14,753 nucleotides of DNA from Spirochaetaceae bacterium (lineage in GTDB: Bacteria > Spirochaetota > Spirochaetia > Treponematales > Breznakiellaceae). The notes under the pieces were generated by a model, which saw only the letters and a program-made list of their open reading frames with translations, ran no database searches and was not told where the DNA came from. Position numbers and translations under genes: made by a program. Shown here piece after piece: positions 7,038 through 14,389 of the stretch (positions are counted from its first letter, which is position 1; the number at the start of each line of letters is the position of its first letter). The stretch lies in the NCBI GenBank assembly GCA_031283025.1, contig JAITCP010000185.1:1-14753 (forward strand), read 5' to 3'.

Positions 7038-7475
7038 ATGATTGCAAAAAGTGATATGCCCAGCATTAACGAAAAGCCGCCTGAGGGCCAAAAACCGGAA
7101 GGGGGGGCTTATAAGGTTCTTGTTGTGGATGATTCTATGTTTATTGCCAAGCAGCTTGGTCAGATCTTTACTTCCGAGGGCTTTGAAGTGATCGGAACTG
7201 CCGGGGACGGCGCTCAGGGGCTGGAAAAATACAAAGAGCTGTATCCCAATGTTGATCTGGTAACCATGGATATTACCATGCCCGTTATGGATGGTGTTAC
7301 CGCACTGGAAAAAATACTGGAATTCGACAAAGAAGCCAATATTATCATGGTAAGCGCTCTGGGTAAGGAAGATGTCGTCAAGAAATCCCTGCTGATGGGC
7401 GCAAAAAGCTACATTGTGAAGCCCTTGGATCGTAAAAAGGTGCTGGAACGGGTTATTTCTGTTCTAAAACACTAA
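7038..7475 (+). CDS. CheY-like single-domain response regulator
   Basis: A 145-residue protein made of one receiver domain (about 25-144) after a polar, Pro-rich N-terminal tail of about 24 residues. The acidic pocket is VVDDS (Asp31, Asp32). The phospho-acceptor is Asp78 in TMDITMP. Ser106 replaces the switch Thr, and Lys128 in VKPLD is the conserved Lys. No DNA-binding or output domain follows, so it should signal through protein contacts as CheY does, possibly to the flagellar motor or as part of a phosphorelay. No kinase gene is adjacent, so the partner is unknown. It has its own promoter and a strong GAGGAG Shine-Dalgarno. Its stop codon overlaps by four bases the stop of the convergent DUF2804 gene. 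Confidence 0.93.
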   Translation: MIAKSDMPSINEKPPEGQKPEGGAYKVLVVDDSMFIAKQLGQIFTSEGFEVIGTAGDGAQGLEKYKELYPNVDLVTMDITMPVMDGVTALEKILEFDKEANIIMVSALGKEDVVKKSLLMGAKSYIVKPLDRKKVLERVISVLKH

Positions 7476-8506
7476 AAACGGGTTTTTCTGCGTTCGGCAA
7501 AGCCGGTAATATTCCAAAAAGCGATGGAGTTGCCGTTGTCTAGGATTGCCCGCCCGGAAAAAGTGCCGTAAACTTGGTGATATTTTGTCGAATAGAAAAG
7601 GACGTTCCGCTTTTCCATACGTTCTTGGCTGGGCGTAAAGATCATTTCCAGTCTTTTATCGCTGCTTGTAAATTTCCACACATTCAGCCAGTCCGCGGGC
7701 GGGATGTGAAATGTAACCTGATCAAGTTTGTGGACTATGCCATCCACAAAAAAAGCGTTTTCCGTACCGGCGCTTGAATCGGAAGAACCATAGCCTACAT
7801 TAAATCCAACCAGCTTTCCGCTGGCCATGCCGCAGGCGGCAGCCCAGTACCGAATATCCCGTTTTGGCCTTACCTCCCGCTTCCAGTCATACACAGCCCA
7901 GGCATTATCCCGTGTAAAATAAATCTCTGAAGTTCCAAATTGCATAACCCCTTCTGTAATATACCAGGGGGAACAGCGGAAATACCGGAACGCGAATTTA
8001 TCCCTCCGGCAGGGAGAAACCGTTACAATGGACTGGGCATCCGGAAACGCGGGGCTAAGCACAACCTCACCCCGCAAATGCCGGTGATGGCCAAAGCGGG
8101 GATAATCCACTTTGATAATCCGTATGCCGCCTTTCATAAGTATAAAATCGAGGGCGGTCTTCCGTTCTCTGATTTTTATAGAGCCTTCTTCTGAATCCGG
8201 GGGCAGAGCGAACCGCCCAAGTGAAAAGAGGCTGTCAAAATTTTGGGTAGACCGGCGGTGATCCTTGATGGAAACGATTGAAATACCCACGTGGCCCATA
8301 AAGCCGTCATCGCTCACTTCAAAAACAATCTGGTGAGTTGCTGAAAAAATAAGATACCGGTCTGCTTCTGTAATCCGGGTTCTGGAAGCTCCTCCAAAAG
8401 GAGAAGGATTGTACTCAAAAAGAGGGGCCCTTGCCCAGCCAAAATTGATGGGTCTTCCGAATCTGTCCAGTATGGGGCGCAGTTCTGTAATTTCGGCATC
8501 AGTCAT
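7472..8506 (-). CDS. DUF2804 family protein
   Basis: A 344-residue protein resembling DUF2804 proteins. Near the start it has a GRPINFGWARAPLFEYN segment (residues 17-33), like the 'G-x-x-x-x-GW-x-x-PL-x-x-N' signature of that family. The rest is rich in beta strands with many Trp, Tyr and His residues, including RYWAAACGM and KLVGFNVGYG. Function of the family is unknown; the all-beta, aromatic-rich character suggests a lipid- or small-molecule-binding fold, which is my inference. No signal peptide is seen. It begins 8 nt after the FecR-domain gene and has no clear Shine-Dalgarno, so translation probably depends on coupling. The last codons overlap the 3' end of the response regulator gene. 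Confidence 0.72.
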   Translation of the reverse strand: MTDAEITELRPILDRFGRPINFGWARAPLFEYNPSPFGGASRTRITEADRYLIFSATHQIVFEVSDDGFMGHVGISIVSIKDHRRSTQNFDSLFSLGRFALPPDSEEGSIKIRERKTALDFILMKGGIRIIKVDYPRFGHHRHLRGEVVLSPAFPDAQSIVTVSPCRRDKFAFRYFRCSPWYITEGVMQFGTSEIYFTRDNAWAVYDWKREVRPKRDIRYWAAACGMASGKLVGFNVGYGSSDSSAGTENAFFVDGIVHKLDQVTFHIPPADWLNVWKFTSSDKRLEMIFTPSQERMEKRNVLFYSTKYHQVYGTFSGRAILDNGNSIAFWNITGFAERRKTRF

Positions 8507-8514
8507 TGAAGGGC

Positions 8515-9759
8515 TTATTCTGTTGGGTTGATAATGGAACCGATGACGAAGAGGGTGCCCAGCCCTATGGGGCCAAAACCACTGTAGAAAAGCGGTTTTT
8601 TGAGTGTCGAATCGGGGTTGCCATAATAACAGTAGGCCTGCAAGGCCGCTCCGCCGGAAACAAAAAGCACTCCGGTAATCAGGCCAACAACATTAATCCC
8701 TTTTGCCCGCTTTATTTTGGGTGAATCGCTTGTTTGCGGCGTACTGTCTGTTTGTGCCGCATTGTTTGCCTCGGCTGTACCTGCGGCTTGAGTACCAGCT
8801 GGTGATCCGGCCGTCTGCGGCGGTCTGGTCGTTGTCTGAGCCATTTCCGCCTCCGGTTTCTCCCGCGCGGATAATTCCGTCTGAGGTATGGGCAAGGGGG
8901 CACCGGGAGTAAAAGGATTTGACTGCCAGTACGCCAGAATTTGGCTATCAAGACTCCTGCGTTCTACATAGGAATAAGGAATACGGTATTCCAGTGAAAA
9001 GGTCTCATCTGCTTTAAGGGAAAATCTTGCCGCTTCCGTTCCCTGCGTAAAACGGGGGATTACTTCCCCCTGGCCATAAAAGCAGTGAAGAGAAAGGACT
9101 GGCTGTGTTGTACCCGGTCTGATAATATAGTCAATGGCCGTATCACAATTCTGCAAAGTAGTAACGGAAGCGCCGGCGCGGAATACGATGCCCGGTTCCG
9201 CCGTTCCGGTAATCACCCGTGTTCTTCCGTAGAGCAATTCCAGGGTTATTTCCTTGTTTTCCGATCTGTTTATCAAGAGTGATGTGTTTTCACTCATCTT
9301 GATAATGGTATACGTTTTCTCTTGAGCCGGCGGTTTATCAGTTGGCGGCCTGTCAGTCGGCTGATAAGCCGCCCCGGTAACCAATTGAATTTCTGCGGCT
9401 CCTTTGCCGGTTTGTATCATATCCTGGGGTATGAGCAGAATTTCTCGTGGTCTTTCTGTTCCTGCCCGGTAGATAGTCCTGGCACCGCCCTGGGTAATGG
9501 TAATATCCCCTTCTGAATGGTAAAGCTGCCACCCCTGAAAAAAACCCATAGCGGAGGATTCAGCCTGTGCGCCCAGGGTTCCGGTGATATAAATCAGGAA
9601 AATAAAAGCAATGTGAGCCATTTCCAAAACTCTGTTAGTTTTGGAAATGGCTTTAGAAAAACTGTCCAAAAGGCCGGTTTTTCCATTAAATCTATGGAAG
9701 ATTTTCCAAAAGCTGAAGTTTTGGAAAATCCTCATGTATTTATACGCCCGTTTTGCCAT
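8515..9759 (-). CDS. FecR-domain protein with C-terminal membrane helices
   Basis: A 414-residue protein. Residues 47-64 (from the internal Met-Ala-His) form a hydrophobic segment ending in GAQA, like a signal peptide or anchor. Residues about 80-230 resemble the FecR beta-rich domain: a GDITITQGG-type start, IPQDMIQTGKGAAEIQL, then LLYGRTRVI and VFRAGASV. A Pro/Thr/Ala-rich linker (about 300-345) follows, and then two hydrophobic helices (357-375 and 389-409). So it is probably membrane-bound with a periplasmic FecR-like domain. No TonB receptor or sigma factor is adjacent, so a classical FecR role is unlikely. Two starts are possible: ATG 9759 with AAAAAGG upstream, or Met47 (ATG 9621), which lies inside a palindrome with no good Shine-Dalgarno. 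Residues 1-46 cover two palindromes. Confidence 0.75.
   Translation of the reverse strand: MAKRAYKYMRIFQNFSFWKIFHRFNGKTGLLDSFSKAISKTNRVLEMAHIAFIFLIYITGTLGAQAESSAMGFFQGWQLYHSEGDITITQGGARTIYRAGTERPREILLIPQDMIQTGKGAAEIQLVTGAAYQPTDRPPTDKPPAQEKTYTIIKMSENTSLLINRSENKEITLELLYGRTRVITGTAEPGIVFRAGASVTTLQNCDTAIDYIIRPGTTQPVLSLHCFYGQGEVIPRFTQGTEAARFSLKADETFSLEYRIPYSYVERRSLDSQILAYWQSNPFTPGAPLPIPQTELSAREKPEAEMAQTTTRPPQTAGSPAGTQAAGTAEANNAAQTDSTPQTSDSPKIKRAKGINVVGLITGVLFVSGGAALQAYCYYGNPDSTLKKPLFYSGFGPIGLGTLFVIGSIINPTE
9616..9652. repeat. Perfect palindrome, 16-bp arms
   Basis: AGCCATTTCCAAAACT (9616-9631) is the exact reverse complement of 9637-9652, with the 5-nt loop CTGTT. It lies within the 5' part of the FecR-domain gene and includes the internal ATG codon (complement of 9619-9621). 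The right arm GTTTTGGAAATGGCT recurs at 14306-14320, so this is a dispersed element. Confidence 0.93.
9700..9730. repeat. Perfect palindrome, 12-bp arms
   Basis: GATTTTCCAAAA (9700-9711) pairs exactly with TTTTGGAAAATC (9719-9730) around the loop GCTGAAG. It is coding if the FecR-domain gene starts at 9759. The CTGAAGTTTT core is shared with the palindrome at 14716-14747. Confidence 0.9.
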
Positions 9760-9780
9760 GATAAACCTTTTTCTTATAGT
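9753..9780 (+). promoter_or_regulatory. Possible promoter of murD
   Basis: TTGCCA (9753-9758) and TATAGT (9775-9780) are 16 bases apart. The predicted start is near 9787, just ahead of the Shine-Dalgarno GGAAGGG at 9798-9803. The -35 box would overlap the first codons of the divergent FecR-domain gene. The motif CTATAGTAT / TTATAGTAT is present twice in 9774-9795, so the exact box is uncertain. Confidence 0.4.
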
Positions 9781-9810
9781 ATATTACTATAGTATCGGAA
9801 GGGTGATCCA

Positions 9811-11397
9811 GTGAATAAAGGCAATACATATTCGGGAATGAAAGTTACCGTCATGGGCTTGGGCCTGAACGGCGGAGGGCTGGAATCGGCCCGGTATCTG
9901 GCCCTGCATGGCGCAGAATGTACAATCACTGACACGAATGATGAAAAAAACCTGCGCCCGTCCATAGAAGCGCTGGAGGCAATCAGCCTCCCCCATCCGC
10001 CTTTCCGGTTTTGTTTGGGCCGCCATGAAATGGATGATTTTGTCAACGCGGATATGGTCATTAAAAATCCCGGCGTTCGCCCCGATTCGCCCTACCTTAC
10101 CGCGGCCCGGCGCATTGAAACGGATATTTCGCTTTTTCTTGCCGCTTCCCCCGCCCGGCTTAGCGCTGTTACCGGTTCCAAGGGAAAATCCGGTACAGCC
10201 AGCGCGATCCACTGGGCCCTTGCCCAGGCCCGGAAAACGCGGCTGTTCCCGGGCAAAGCCTTTTTGGGAGGTAATATTGCTGTTTCTCCCCTTTCTTTCC
10301 TGGATGAATTAACCAACGATGACGACGTTGTCCTGGAATTGTCCAGTTGGCAGTTGGGGGATTTGAAAGACTGCGGTCAGGGAGACCGCGGTCAGGGAGA
10401 CTGCGGTCGAGGAGACTGCGGTCGAGGAGACCGCGGTCGAGGAGACCGGAGTCTCCTTAAACCCAGAGTAGCGGTTCTTACTTCCATTATGGCCGATCAT
10501 CAGGATCGTTACGGCGGCATGGAGGCCTATGTAAACGACAAGCGGCTCATCTATCATGGTCAGGATAAGACCTGTGCCACGATTGCCTCTGCGGACGATG
10601 ATTGGGGTCGTAGTTTTCTGGCGGAAACCCCTGGCCGTCCGCTCTCTTTTTCGGAACAGCCTTTTCCGGGAAATAAGGCTGTGGGAGACCGGGACGAGCC
10701 GCCCGCCGCATGGATCGATCCGGCATCCGGGGCAGGAATGGCTTCCCTTACCGGGGAAATCGCCGAAGTGGTTCCTCCGTTTCCGCTTGTGCCGGGCCGC
10801 CATCAAAAGAAAAACCTGCTGGCGGCGGCCCTTGCTCTGCTTGATCTGGGCCTGCCTGCCCCCTTTATCCGGGAAAGTCTGGGGGCATTTCCCGGCATAG
10901 AGCACCGGCTGGAATTTTTCCGTGAAATAGACGGTATCCGCTTTTATAACGATACCGCCGCCACCATTCCCGAAGCCGCCGCCGCCGCGGTTGAAGCCCT
11001 TGGCATCGGTACAGATACCCTGTTAATCCTTGTTACCGGAGGAACGGACAAAAACCTGGACTTTAGCCCCCTGGTAAAGGCGGCTGTGGCTGCCAAAGGG
11101 ATCATTCTATTGGCAGGAACGGGCAGCGACAGGCTCATCCCCCTGTTCAGGGAGGCAGGGCTTTCTTTTCAGGGCCCCTACAACAACATAGACGAGGCCG
11201 CCCATACCGCCTTGGCGCTGGCTCTTTCTTCCGTGGAAGAGAAAGACCGCAAAAATGGGAACGTTACTGCGGCGGTGGTTTTGTCCCCAGGCTGCGCCAG
11301 TTTTGGTATGTTCCGCAATGAATTTGACCGGGGCAAGCAGTGGAAAGAAGCGGTAGGCCGTATCAACGGGGGAGAGCTTCGAGGAACTGTTTTCTGA
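9811..11397 (+). CDS. murD: UDP-N-acetylmuramoylalanine--D-glutamate ligase
   Basis: MurD adds D-glutamate to UDP-MurNAc-L-Ala with ATP, in the cytoplasmic phase of peptidoglycan synthesis. The 528-residue protein has the N-terminal nucleotide-sugar domain (VTVMGLGLNGGG, 12-23), the ATP loop VTGSKGKSGT (120-129, a variant of GTNGKT/S), ELSSWQL (176-182), DHQDRY (229-234), FPGIEHRLEF (360-369), YNDTAATIPEA (379-389), VTGGTDKNLDF (408-418) and LSPGCASFGMFRNEF (491-505). It starts with GTG and has GGAAGGG 7 bases upstream. It is about 90 residues longer than E. coli MurD; part of this is a repeat of five pentapeptides at 187-211, directly after the ELSSWQL region. Its stop overlaps the start of epmA (TGATG). 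Confidence 0.95.
   Translation: MNKGNTYSGMKVTVMGLGLNGGGLESARYLALHGAECTITDTNDEKNLRPSIEALEAISLPHPPFRFCLGRHEMDDFVNADMVIKNPGVRPDSPYLTAARRIETDISLFLAASPARLSAVTGSKGKSGTASAIHWALAQARKTRLFPGKAFLGGNIAVSPLSFLDELTNDDDVVLELSSWQLGDLKDCGQGDRGQGDCGRGDCGRGDRGRGDRSLLKPRVAVLTSIMADHQDRYGGMEAYVNDKRLIYHGQDKTCATIASADDDWGRSFLAETPGRPLSFSEQPFPGNKAVGDRDEPPAAWIDPASGAGMASLTGEIAEVVPPFPLVPGRHQKKNLLAAALALLDLGLPAPFIRESLGAFPGIEHRLEFFREIDGIRFYNDTAATIPEAAAAAVEALGIGTDTLLILVTGGTDKNLDFSPLVKAAVAAKGIILLAGTGSDRLIPLFREAGLSFQGPYNNIDEAAHTALALALSSVEEKDRKNGNVTAAVVLSPGCASFGMFRNEFDRGKQWKEAVGRINGGELRGTVF
10369..10443. repeat. 15-bp tandem repeat, five units, inside murD
   Basis: Units begin at 10369, 10384, 10399, 10414 and 10429, with a partial sixth at 10444. 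Each encodes Asp-(Cys/Arg)-Gly-(Gln/Arg)-Gly. Units differ at single bases only (TGC/CGC and CAG/CGA). Several contain the self-complementary decamer GACCGCGGTC. The period is a multiple of three, so copy-number change keeps the frame. Confidence 0.95.
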
Positions 11398-12413
11398 TGG
11401 ACATGAAACTGCTCCGGGAACGGGCCAGGATTATTCGGGAAGTAAGGGCGTTTTTTGACCGGCGGGATTATCTGGAAGTAGACACTCCCCTGCTCGCCCC
11501 GGACTTAATCCCGGAAAGCTGCCTGGAAGTCTTTGAAACCACCTGGATTCCCCCCCGTTTTAGCCGCCGGGAAGCGGAAAAATATTGGCTTGTCCCGTCC
11601 CCGGAAATCTGGATGAAGAAACTCATTGCCCGCCATCGGACAAGTATGTACCAGGTTTGCAAGTGTTTCCGCAACACCGAATCCAGGGGGCATCAACACA
11701 ACCCGGAATTCACCATGCTGGAATATTATACCATGGACGCGGATTATCTGGATTCCCTTGATTTAACAGAGGAACTTTTCCGGTATTTATTGGAAAAAAC
11801 CGGAGATTTTCCCGCGCTCCGGCCCCCTTTTGTAAGGATAACCGTGGAAGAAGCGTTTCAGCGTTGGGCAGGGTTTTCTTTGGCTGGGGCCGCCGTTGCC
11901 GGGCCGGAGGCCGTGGAAGCGGAAGCCCGGCGTTTAGGTCTGGAACCGCCGCCGGATTTGGACACAACCGCCATGCCGGCAGCCGAAGCGGCAGCCAGAA
12001 CAGCCGCCCTTTACGACCTTATCTTTATCCATGTTGTGGAACCTTCACTCCCGCGCGACAGGCCGGCGGCGCTGCTTGATTATCCGGCCTTTGTACCTTG
12101 CCTTGCCCAAAACAACCAAAAACCGGGAGCGGAAGGCACAAAAGAACGCTGGGAGCTATATGTAAACGGTATAGAACTGGCAAATTGCTATTCGGAAGAG
12201 ACTAAACCGGAAGAAATCCGCCGTTTTTTTGAAGCGGAAGGGGTGGAAAAGCAAAAAAACGCCCTGGTTAAGCATTCGATTGACGGAGAGTATTGGAAGA
12301 ATTTCCTGCATGGCTTCCCCCATTGTTCAGGTGTCGCCATGGGGCTGGACAGGCTTATTATGGCCTTTACCGGAAAATCTGCCATAGACAGCGTGATTCC
12401 CTTTTCTTTCTAA
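11397..12413 (+). CDS. epmA: Elongation factor P--(R)-beta-lysine ligase (EpmA/GenX type)
   Basis: A 338-residue class II aminoacyl-tRNA-synthetase-like catalytic core without the N-terminal anticodon-binding domain of LysRS, which is the mark of EpmA (PoxA/GenX; 325 residues in E. coli). Motif 1 region is YLEVDTPLL (25-33). Motif 2 is CFRNTESRGHQHNPEFTMLEYY (90-111), very like EpmA. NGIELANCYSEET binds the lysine-type substrate, and motif 3 is GVAMGLDRL near the C-terminus. The enzyme activates beta-lysine and attaches it to a Lys of translation factor EF-P. EF-P and EpmB genes are not in this window. The ATG overlaps the murD stop as TGATG, with GAGGA 11 bases upstream. The frame is open further upstream (to 11340), but that would lie within murD. 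Confidence 0.92.
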   Translation: MDMKLLRERARIIREVRAFFDRRDYLEVDTPLLAPDLIPESCLEVFETTWIPPRFSRREAEKYWLVPSPEIWMKKLIARHRTSMYQVCKCFRNTESRGHQHNPEFTMLEYYTMDADYLDSLDLTEELFRYLLEKTGDFPALRPPFVRITVEEAFQRWAGFSLAGAAVAGPEAVEAEARRLGLEPPPDLDTTAMPAAEAAARTAALYDLIFIHVVEPSLPRDRPAALLDYPAFVPCLAQNNQKPGAEGTKERWELYVNGIELANCYSEETKPEEIRRFFEAEGVEKQKNALVKHSIDGEYWKNFLHGFPHCSGVAMGLDRLIMAFTGKSAIDSVIPFSF

Positions 12414-12448
12414 AAAAAACAAAAAAAAACGCAAAAACCCAAAATAAC

Positions 12449-12477
12449 TTGACAAATTCCTTCCAATGTGGTTAAAT
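12449..12477 (+). promoter_or_regulatory. Near-consensus sigma-70 promoter of the STAS gene
   Basis: TTGACA (12449-12454, perfect -35) is followed after exactly 17 bases by TTAAAT (12472-12477, -10). The predicted transcription start is about 12483-12485, only about 5 bases before the ATG at 12489, and no Shine-Dalgarno is present. The mRNA would thus be nearly leaderless. An A-rich tract (12414-12440) lies upstream and could act as an UP-like element. Confidence 0.7.
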
Positions 12478-12488
12478 AAACTTCAATT

Positions 12489-12824
12489 ATGGAACTAAAG
12501 ATACGGAAAAACGATGAAATTTATATCATCGATGTCTTGGGTGAAATGGACCTTTACAACTCATATAAGTTAAAAGAACTTATGATGAAAATGCTTGAAA
12601 AGAAAATAGAACGGTTCATTATCAATCTGGAAGACGTGGAGTATATTGATTCATCCGGTATAGGGGCGCTCATCTATATAACATCTACCATTAAAAAGAT
12701 GAGTCTAAAACTCGCAATTACCAATGTTCGGGGTTCTGTAAAAAAGGTCATCGAACTAACCAAGCTAACCGGCTTTTTCCCCATACTGCCCAGTCTGGAA
12801 GAAGCTGTAAGATCCATGGAATAA
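12489..12824 (+). CDS. STAS-domain anti-anti-sigma factor (SpoIIAA/RsbV-like)
   Basis: A 111-residue protein that is one complete STAS domain. The start LKIRKNDEIYIIDVLGEMDLYNS is the first strand pair, and the key motif is YIDSSGIGALIY (52-63), where the Ser pair after Asp54 is the usual phosphorylation site. VRGSVKKVIELTKLTGFFPI follows as in SpoIIAA/RsbV. In known systems the unphosphorylated protein binds an anti-sigma kinase and frees its sigma factor or other target; the kinase phosphorylates the Ser. The next gene, 6 nt downstream, encodes a GHKL ATPase that fits as this kinase. No sigma factor or PP2C phosphatase is seen here, so the output could be something other than transcription. 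It appears to be expressed from a near-leaderless transcript. Confidence 0.93.
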   Translation: MELKIRKNDEIYIIDVLGEMDLYNSYKLKELMMKMLEKKIERFIINLEDVEYIDSSGIGALIYITSTIKKMSLKLAITNVRGSVKKVIELTKLTGFFPILPSLEEAVRSME

Positions 12825-12830
12825 AAAATC

Positions 12831-13406
12831 ATGATGGAAATTATCATAGATGAGTCTTCCCCCTTATTTAGCAAGGAAGATATGCAGTACAAGGAATTTT
12901 CTTCGGACTTTACAAAAATCAGATACTATACCCTGGTTTTGGTAAGTTCCGCTCCTTCCCGTATCAAGGAGTCTAATCTGCTGGAACAACAGGTTTCGGA
13001 GCTTATCAAGAACGGGATTTCCCACGGAAATAAGAACGATCCCAGAAAAATCCTTAAAATTTGGTATTCCTTTACCAACAAGAATGCCCGGCTTATCGTA
13101 GAAGACGAAGGAGAAGGTTTTAAGGAAATTAAAGCCTGGAACGATTTTAACCGGAAGCGGGTTGAATGCATTCGCAGCGGAAACATTAATGAGCTTGCCA
13201 ATTTTATTTCATTCCGCAGCCAGAACAGCAAGGAAAAAGACGGGGGAAACGCCCTTTTTGCCGCTCTGGAATATTGGGATGGCGGTATAGTTTTTAACAA
13301 AACCTGCAATACGGTGGCGGTCAAAAAGACTTTTGCCGTTACAAACGATGAAAACTTAAGCGAATTTAAACCTTGGGACATCAATTCCGACCATCCTGCC
13401 AAGTAG
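12831..13406 (+). CDS. GHKL ATPase, anti-sigma-factor-like (RsbW/SpoIIAB type)
   Basis: A 191-residue protein with an HATPase domain. The N box is SELIKNGISHGNKND (56-70, Asn61). The G1 box is VEDEGEGF (90-97). The G2 box is reduced to DGGNALFAALEY (137-148). The segment between G1 and G2 (98-136) is long for a lid, and there are about 25 extra residues at the C-terminus, so it is larger than RsbW (about 160). By family it would be a Ser kinase and anti-sigma factor acting on the STAS protein encoded 6 nt upstream; this pairing is inferred from gene order. The start may be the first or second of two ATGs (12831, 12834), with only a weak Shine-Dalgarno. Its distant G2 box makes kinase activity less certain. 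Confidence 0.82.
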   Translation: MMEIIIDESSPLFSKEDMQYKEFSSDFTKIRYYTLVLVSSAPSRIKESNLLEQQVSELIKNGISHGNKNDPRKILKIWYSFTNKNARLIVEDEGEGFKEIKAWNDFNRKRVECIRSGNINELANFISFRSQNSKEKDGGNALFAALEYWDGGIVFNKTCNTVAVKKTFAVTNDENLSEFKPWDINSDHPAK

Positions 13407-13451
13407 GCGGAGTTTCTTCTTGGCCTGACGTTTTTTGAAGAGGAGTTTGCT

Positions 13452-14222
13452 ATGAACAAAAAACGATTGATCACAGTTCTGGCAGCAACGGCGACGCTGT
13501 TTCTGACGGTTACGGCCTTTGCCCAAACCGAGGTGGATTTTGAAGTCAGGCTAATGGATGACAATGAAGGAGTTATCATAGAAAAATATATAGGCAAGGC
13601 AGCTGCGGTACGGATTCCGGCCACAATACAGGGCGTTCCGGTGCGGGAAATAGACGGCGCTTTTAAGGGAAATAATGTTATTACCAGTGTTGTTATTCCT
13701 GACGGTGTAAAAAAAATCGAGTATCAGGCTTTTAGCGGCGCCGTAAAGCTTAAAACGGTAACCATTCCCGAAGGGGTTACTTCCATAGGCGATTTTGCGT
13801 TTTCCAATACCGGTTTAACCGCGGTTTTGCTTCCAAGAAGCCTTACTGAGCTTGGAATCCTTGCATTTGCCGGAACCAAAATAACTACGATTATTCTACC
13901 CGCCGGTTTGACCAAGATCGGCGTTGGTGCGTTTTCCGACTGCGTAAACCTTAAAACGGTAACTTTGCCCGAGGGCATTACAGAAATTCCCGGGGCAATG
14001 TTCAGTGATTGTACTGCGCTTATCGCATTTACGCTGCCGGCTTCCGTAACAAGCATAGGCAGAGGAGCTTTTAGGGGATGTACCGCTCTGACGACCATTA
14101 CTATTGCCAACACTATAGAAAAGCTGGATTTTCCCAGTTCAAATGCCTTTATAGGATGCTCCAAGATCACCCTGATAAATCAGGCGACCCTTAAAAAACT
14201 GGGCTATAAGGGTAATTTTTAA
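13452..14222 (+). CDS. Secreted BspA-type leucine-rich repeat protein
   Basis: A 256-residue exported protein. Residues 1-24 are a signal peptide (MNKKRL, hydrophobic core, AFA before Gln25). After a short linker, residues about 48-235 are LRR_5 (BspA, Treponema pallidum TpLRR) repeats with a period near 23. Each has the pattern 'L..I.IP.G.T.IG..AF..C..L', for example VTIPEGVTSIGDFAF and VTLPEGITEIPGAMF. There is no sortase motif or membrane anchor, so it is likely released or held in the periplasm or on the surface by unknown means. BspA-type proteins bind host proteins or other cells in some species. GAAGAGGAG is 6 bases before the ATG. It lies 45 nt after the GHKL ATPase gene and may be transcribed with it. 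Confidence 0.92.
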   Translation: MNKKRLITVLAATATLFLTVTAFAQTEVDFEVRLMDDNEGVIIEKYIGKAAAVRIPATIQGVPVREIDGAFKGNNVITSVVIPDGVKKIEYQAFSGAVKLKTVTIPEGVTSIGDFAFSNTGLTAVLLPRSLTELGILAFAGTKITTIILPAGLTKIGVGAFSDCVNLKTVTLPEGITEIPGAMFSDCTALIAFTLPASVTSIGRGAFRGCTALTTITIANTIEKLDFPSSNAFIGCSKITLINQATLKKLGYKGNF

Positions 14223-14285
14223 GTCCGGTACGATTAGGGCTATTCTCTGTAAGCTCCGTAACTAAAACATCGCTGTTGAGGTAAT

Positions 14286-14319
14286 GCCATTTACATAAAA
14301 CCTGAGTTTTGGAAATGGC
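14286..14319. repeat. Imperfect palindrome of the CCATTT...AAATGG type
   Basis: GCCATTT (14286-14292) pairs with AAATGGC (14313-14319), and AAAAC (14297-14301) pairs with GTTTT (14306-14310) around CTGA. The two stems are separated by an asymmetric ACAT/GG bulge. The right arm is identical to 15 bases of the perfect palindrome at 9616-9652. Confidence 0.75.
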
Positions 14320-14351
14320 TCGCTTGCTTAAGTAATCAAAAGCAAATACAT

Positions 14352-14389
14352 TAGACTTGTTCAAGAACCCGGTTGGTTCTTTAACAACT
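14352..14389. repeat. Palindrome, copy 1 of a 30-nt direct repeat
   Basis: TTGTTCAAGAACC (14357-14369) pairs with 14375-14387 with one mismatch, loop CGGTT. The first 30 bases (14352-14381) are identical to 14641-14670. The two copies lie on either side of the broken STAS-like gene. Confidence 0.9.

Noticed and set aside
10369..10458. CRISPR-like array
   Set aside because: The 15-bp units are contiguous without spacers and stay in the MurD reading frame.
11397..12413. Lysyl-tRNA synthetase
   Set aside because: There is no N-terminal OB-fold anticodon-binding domain, and the length and motif 2 fit EpmA/GenX.
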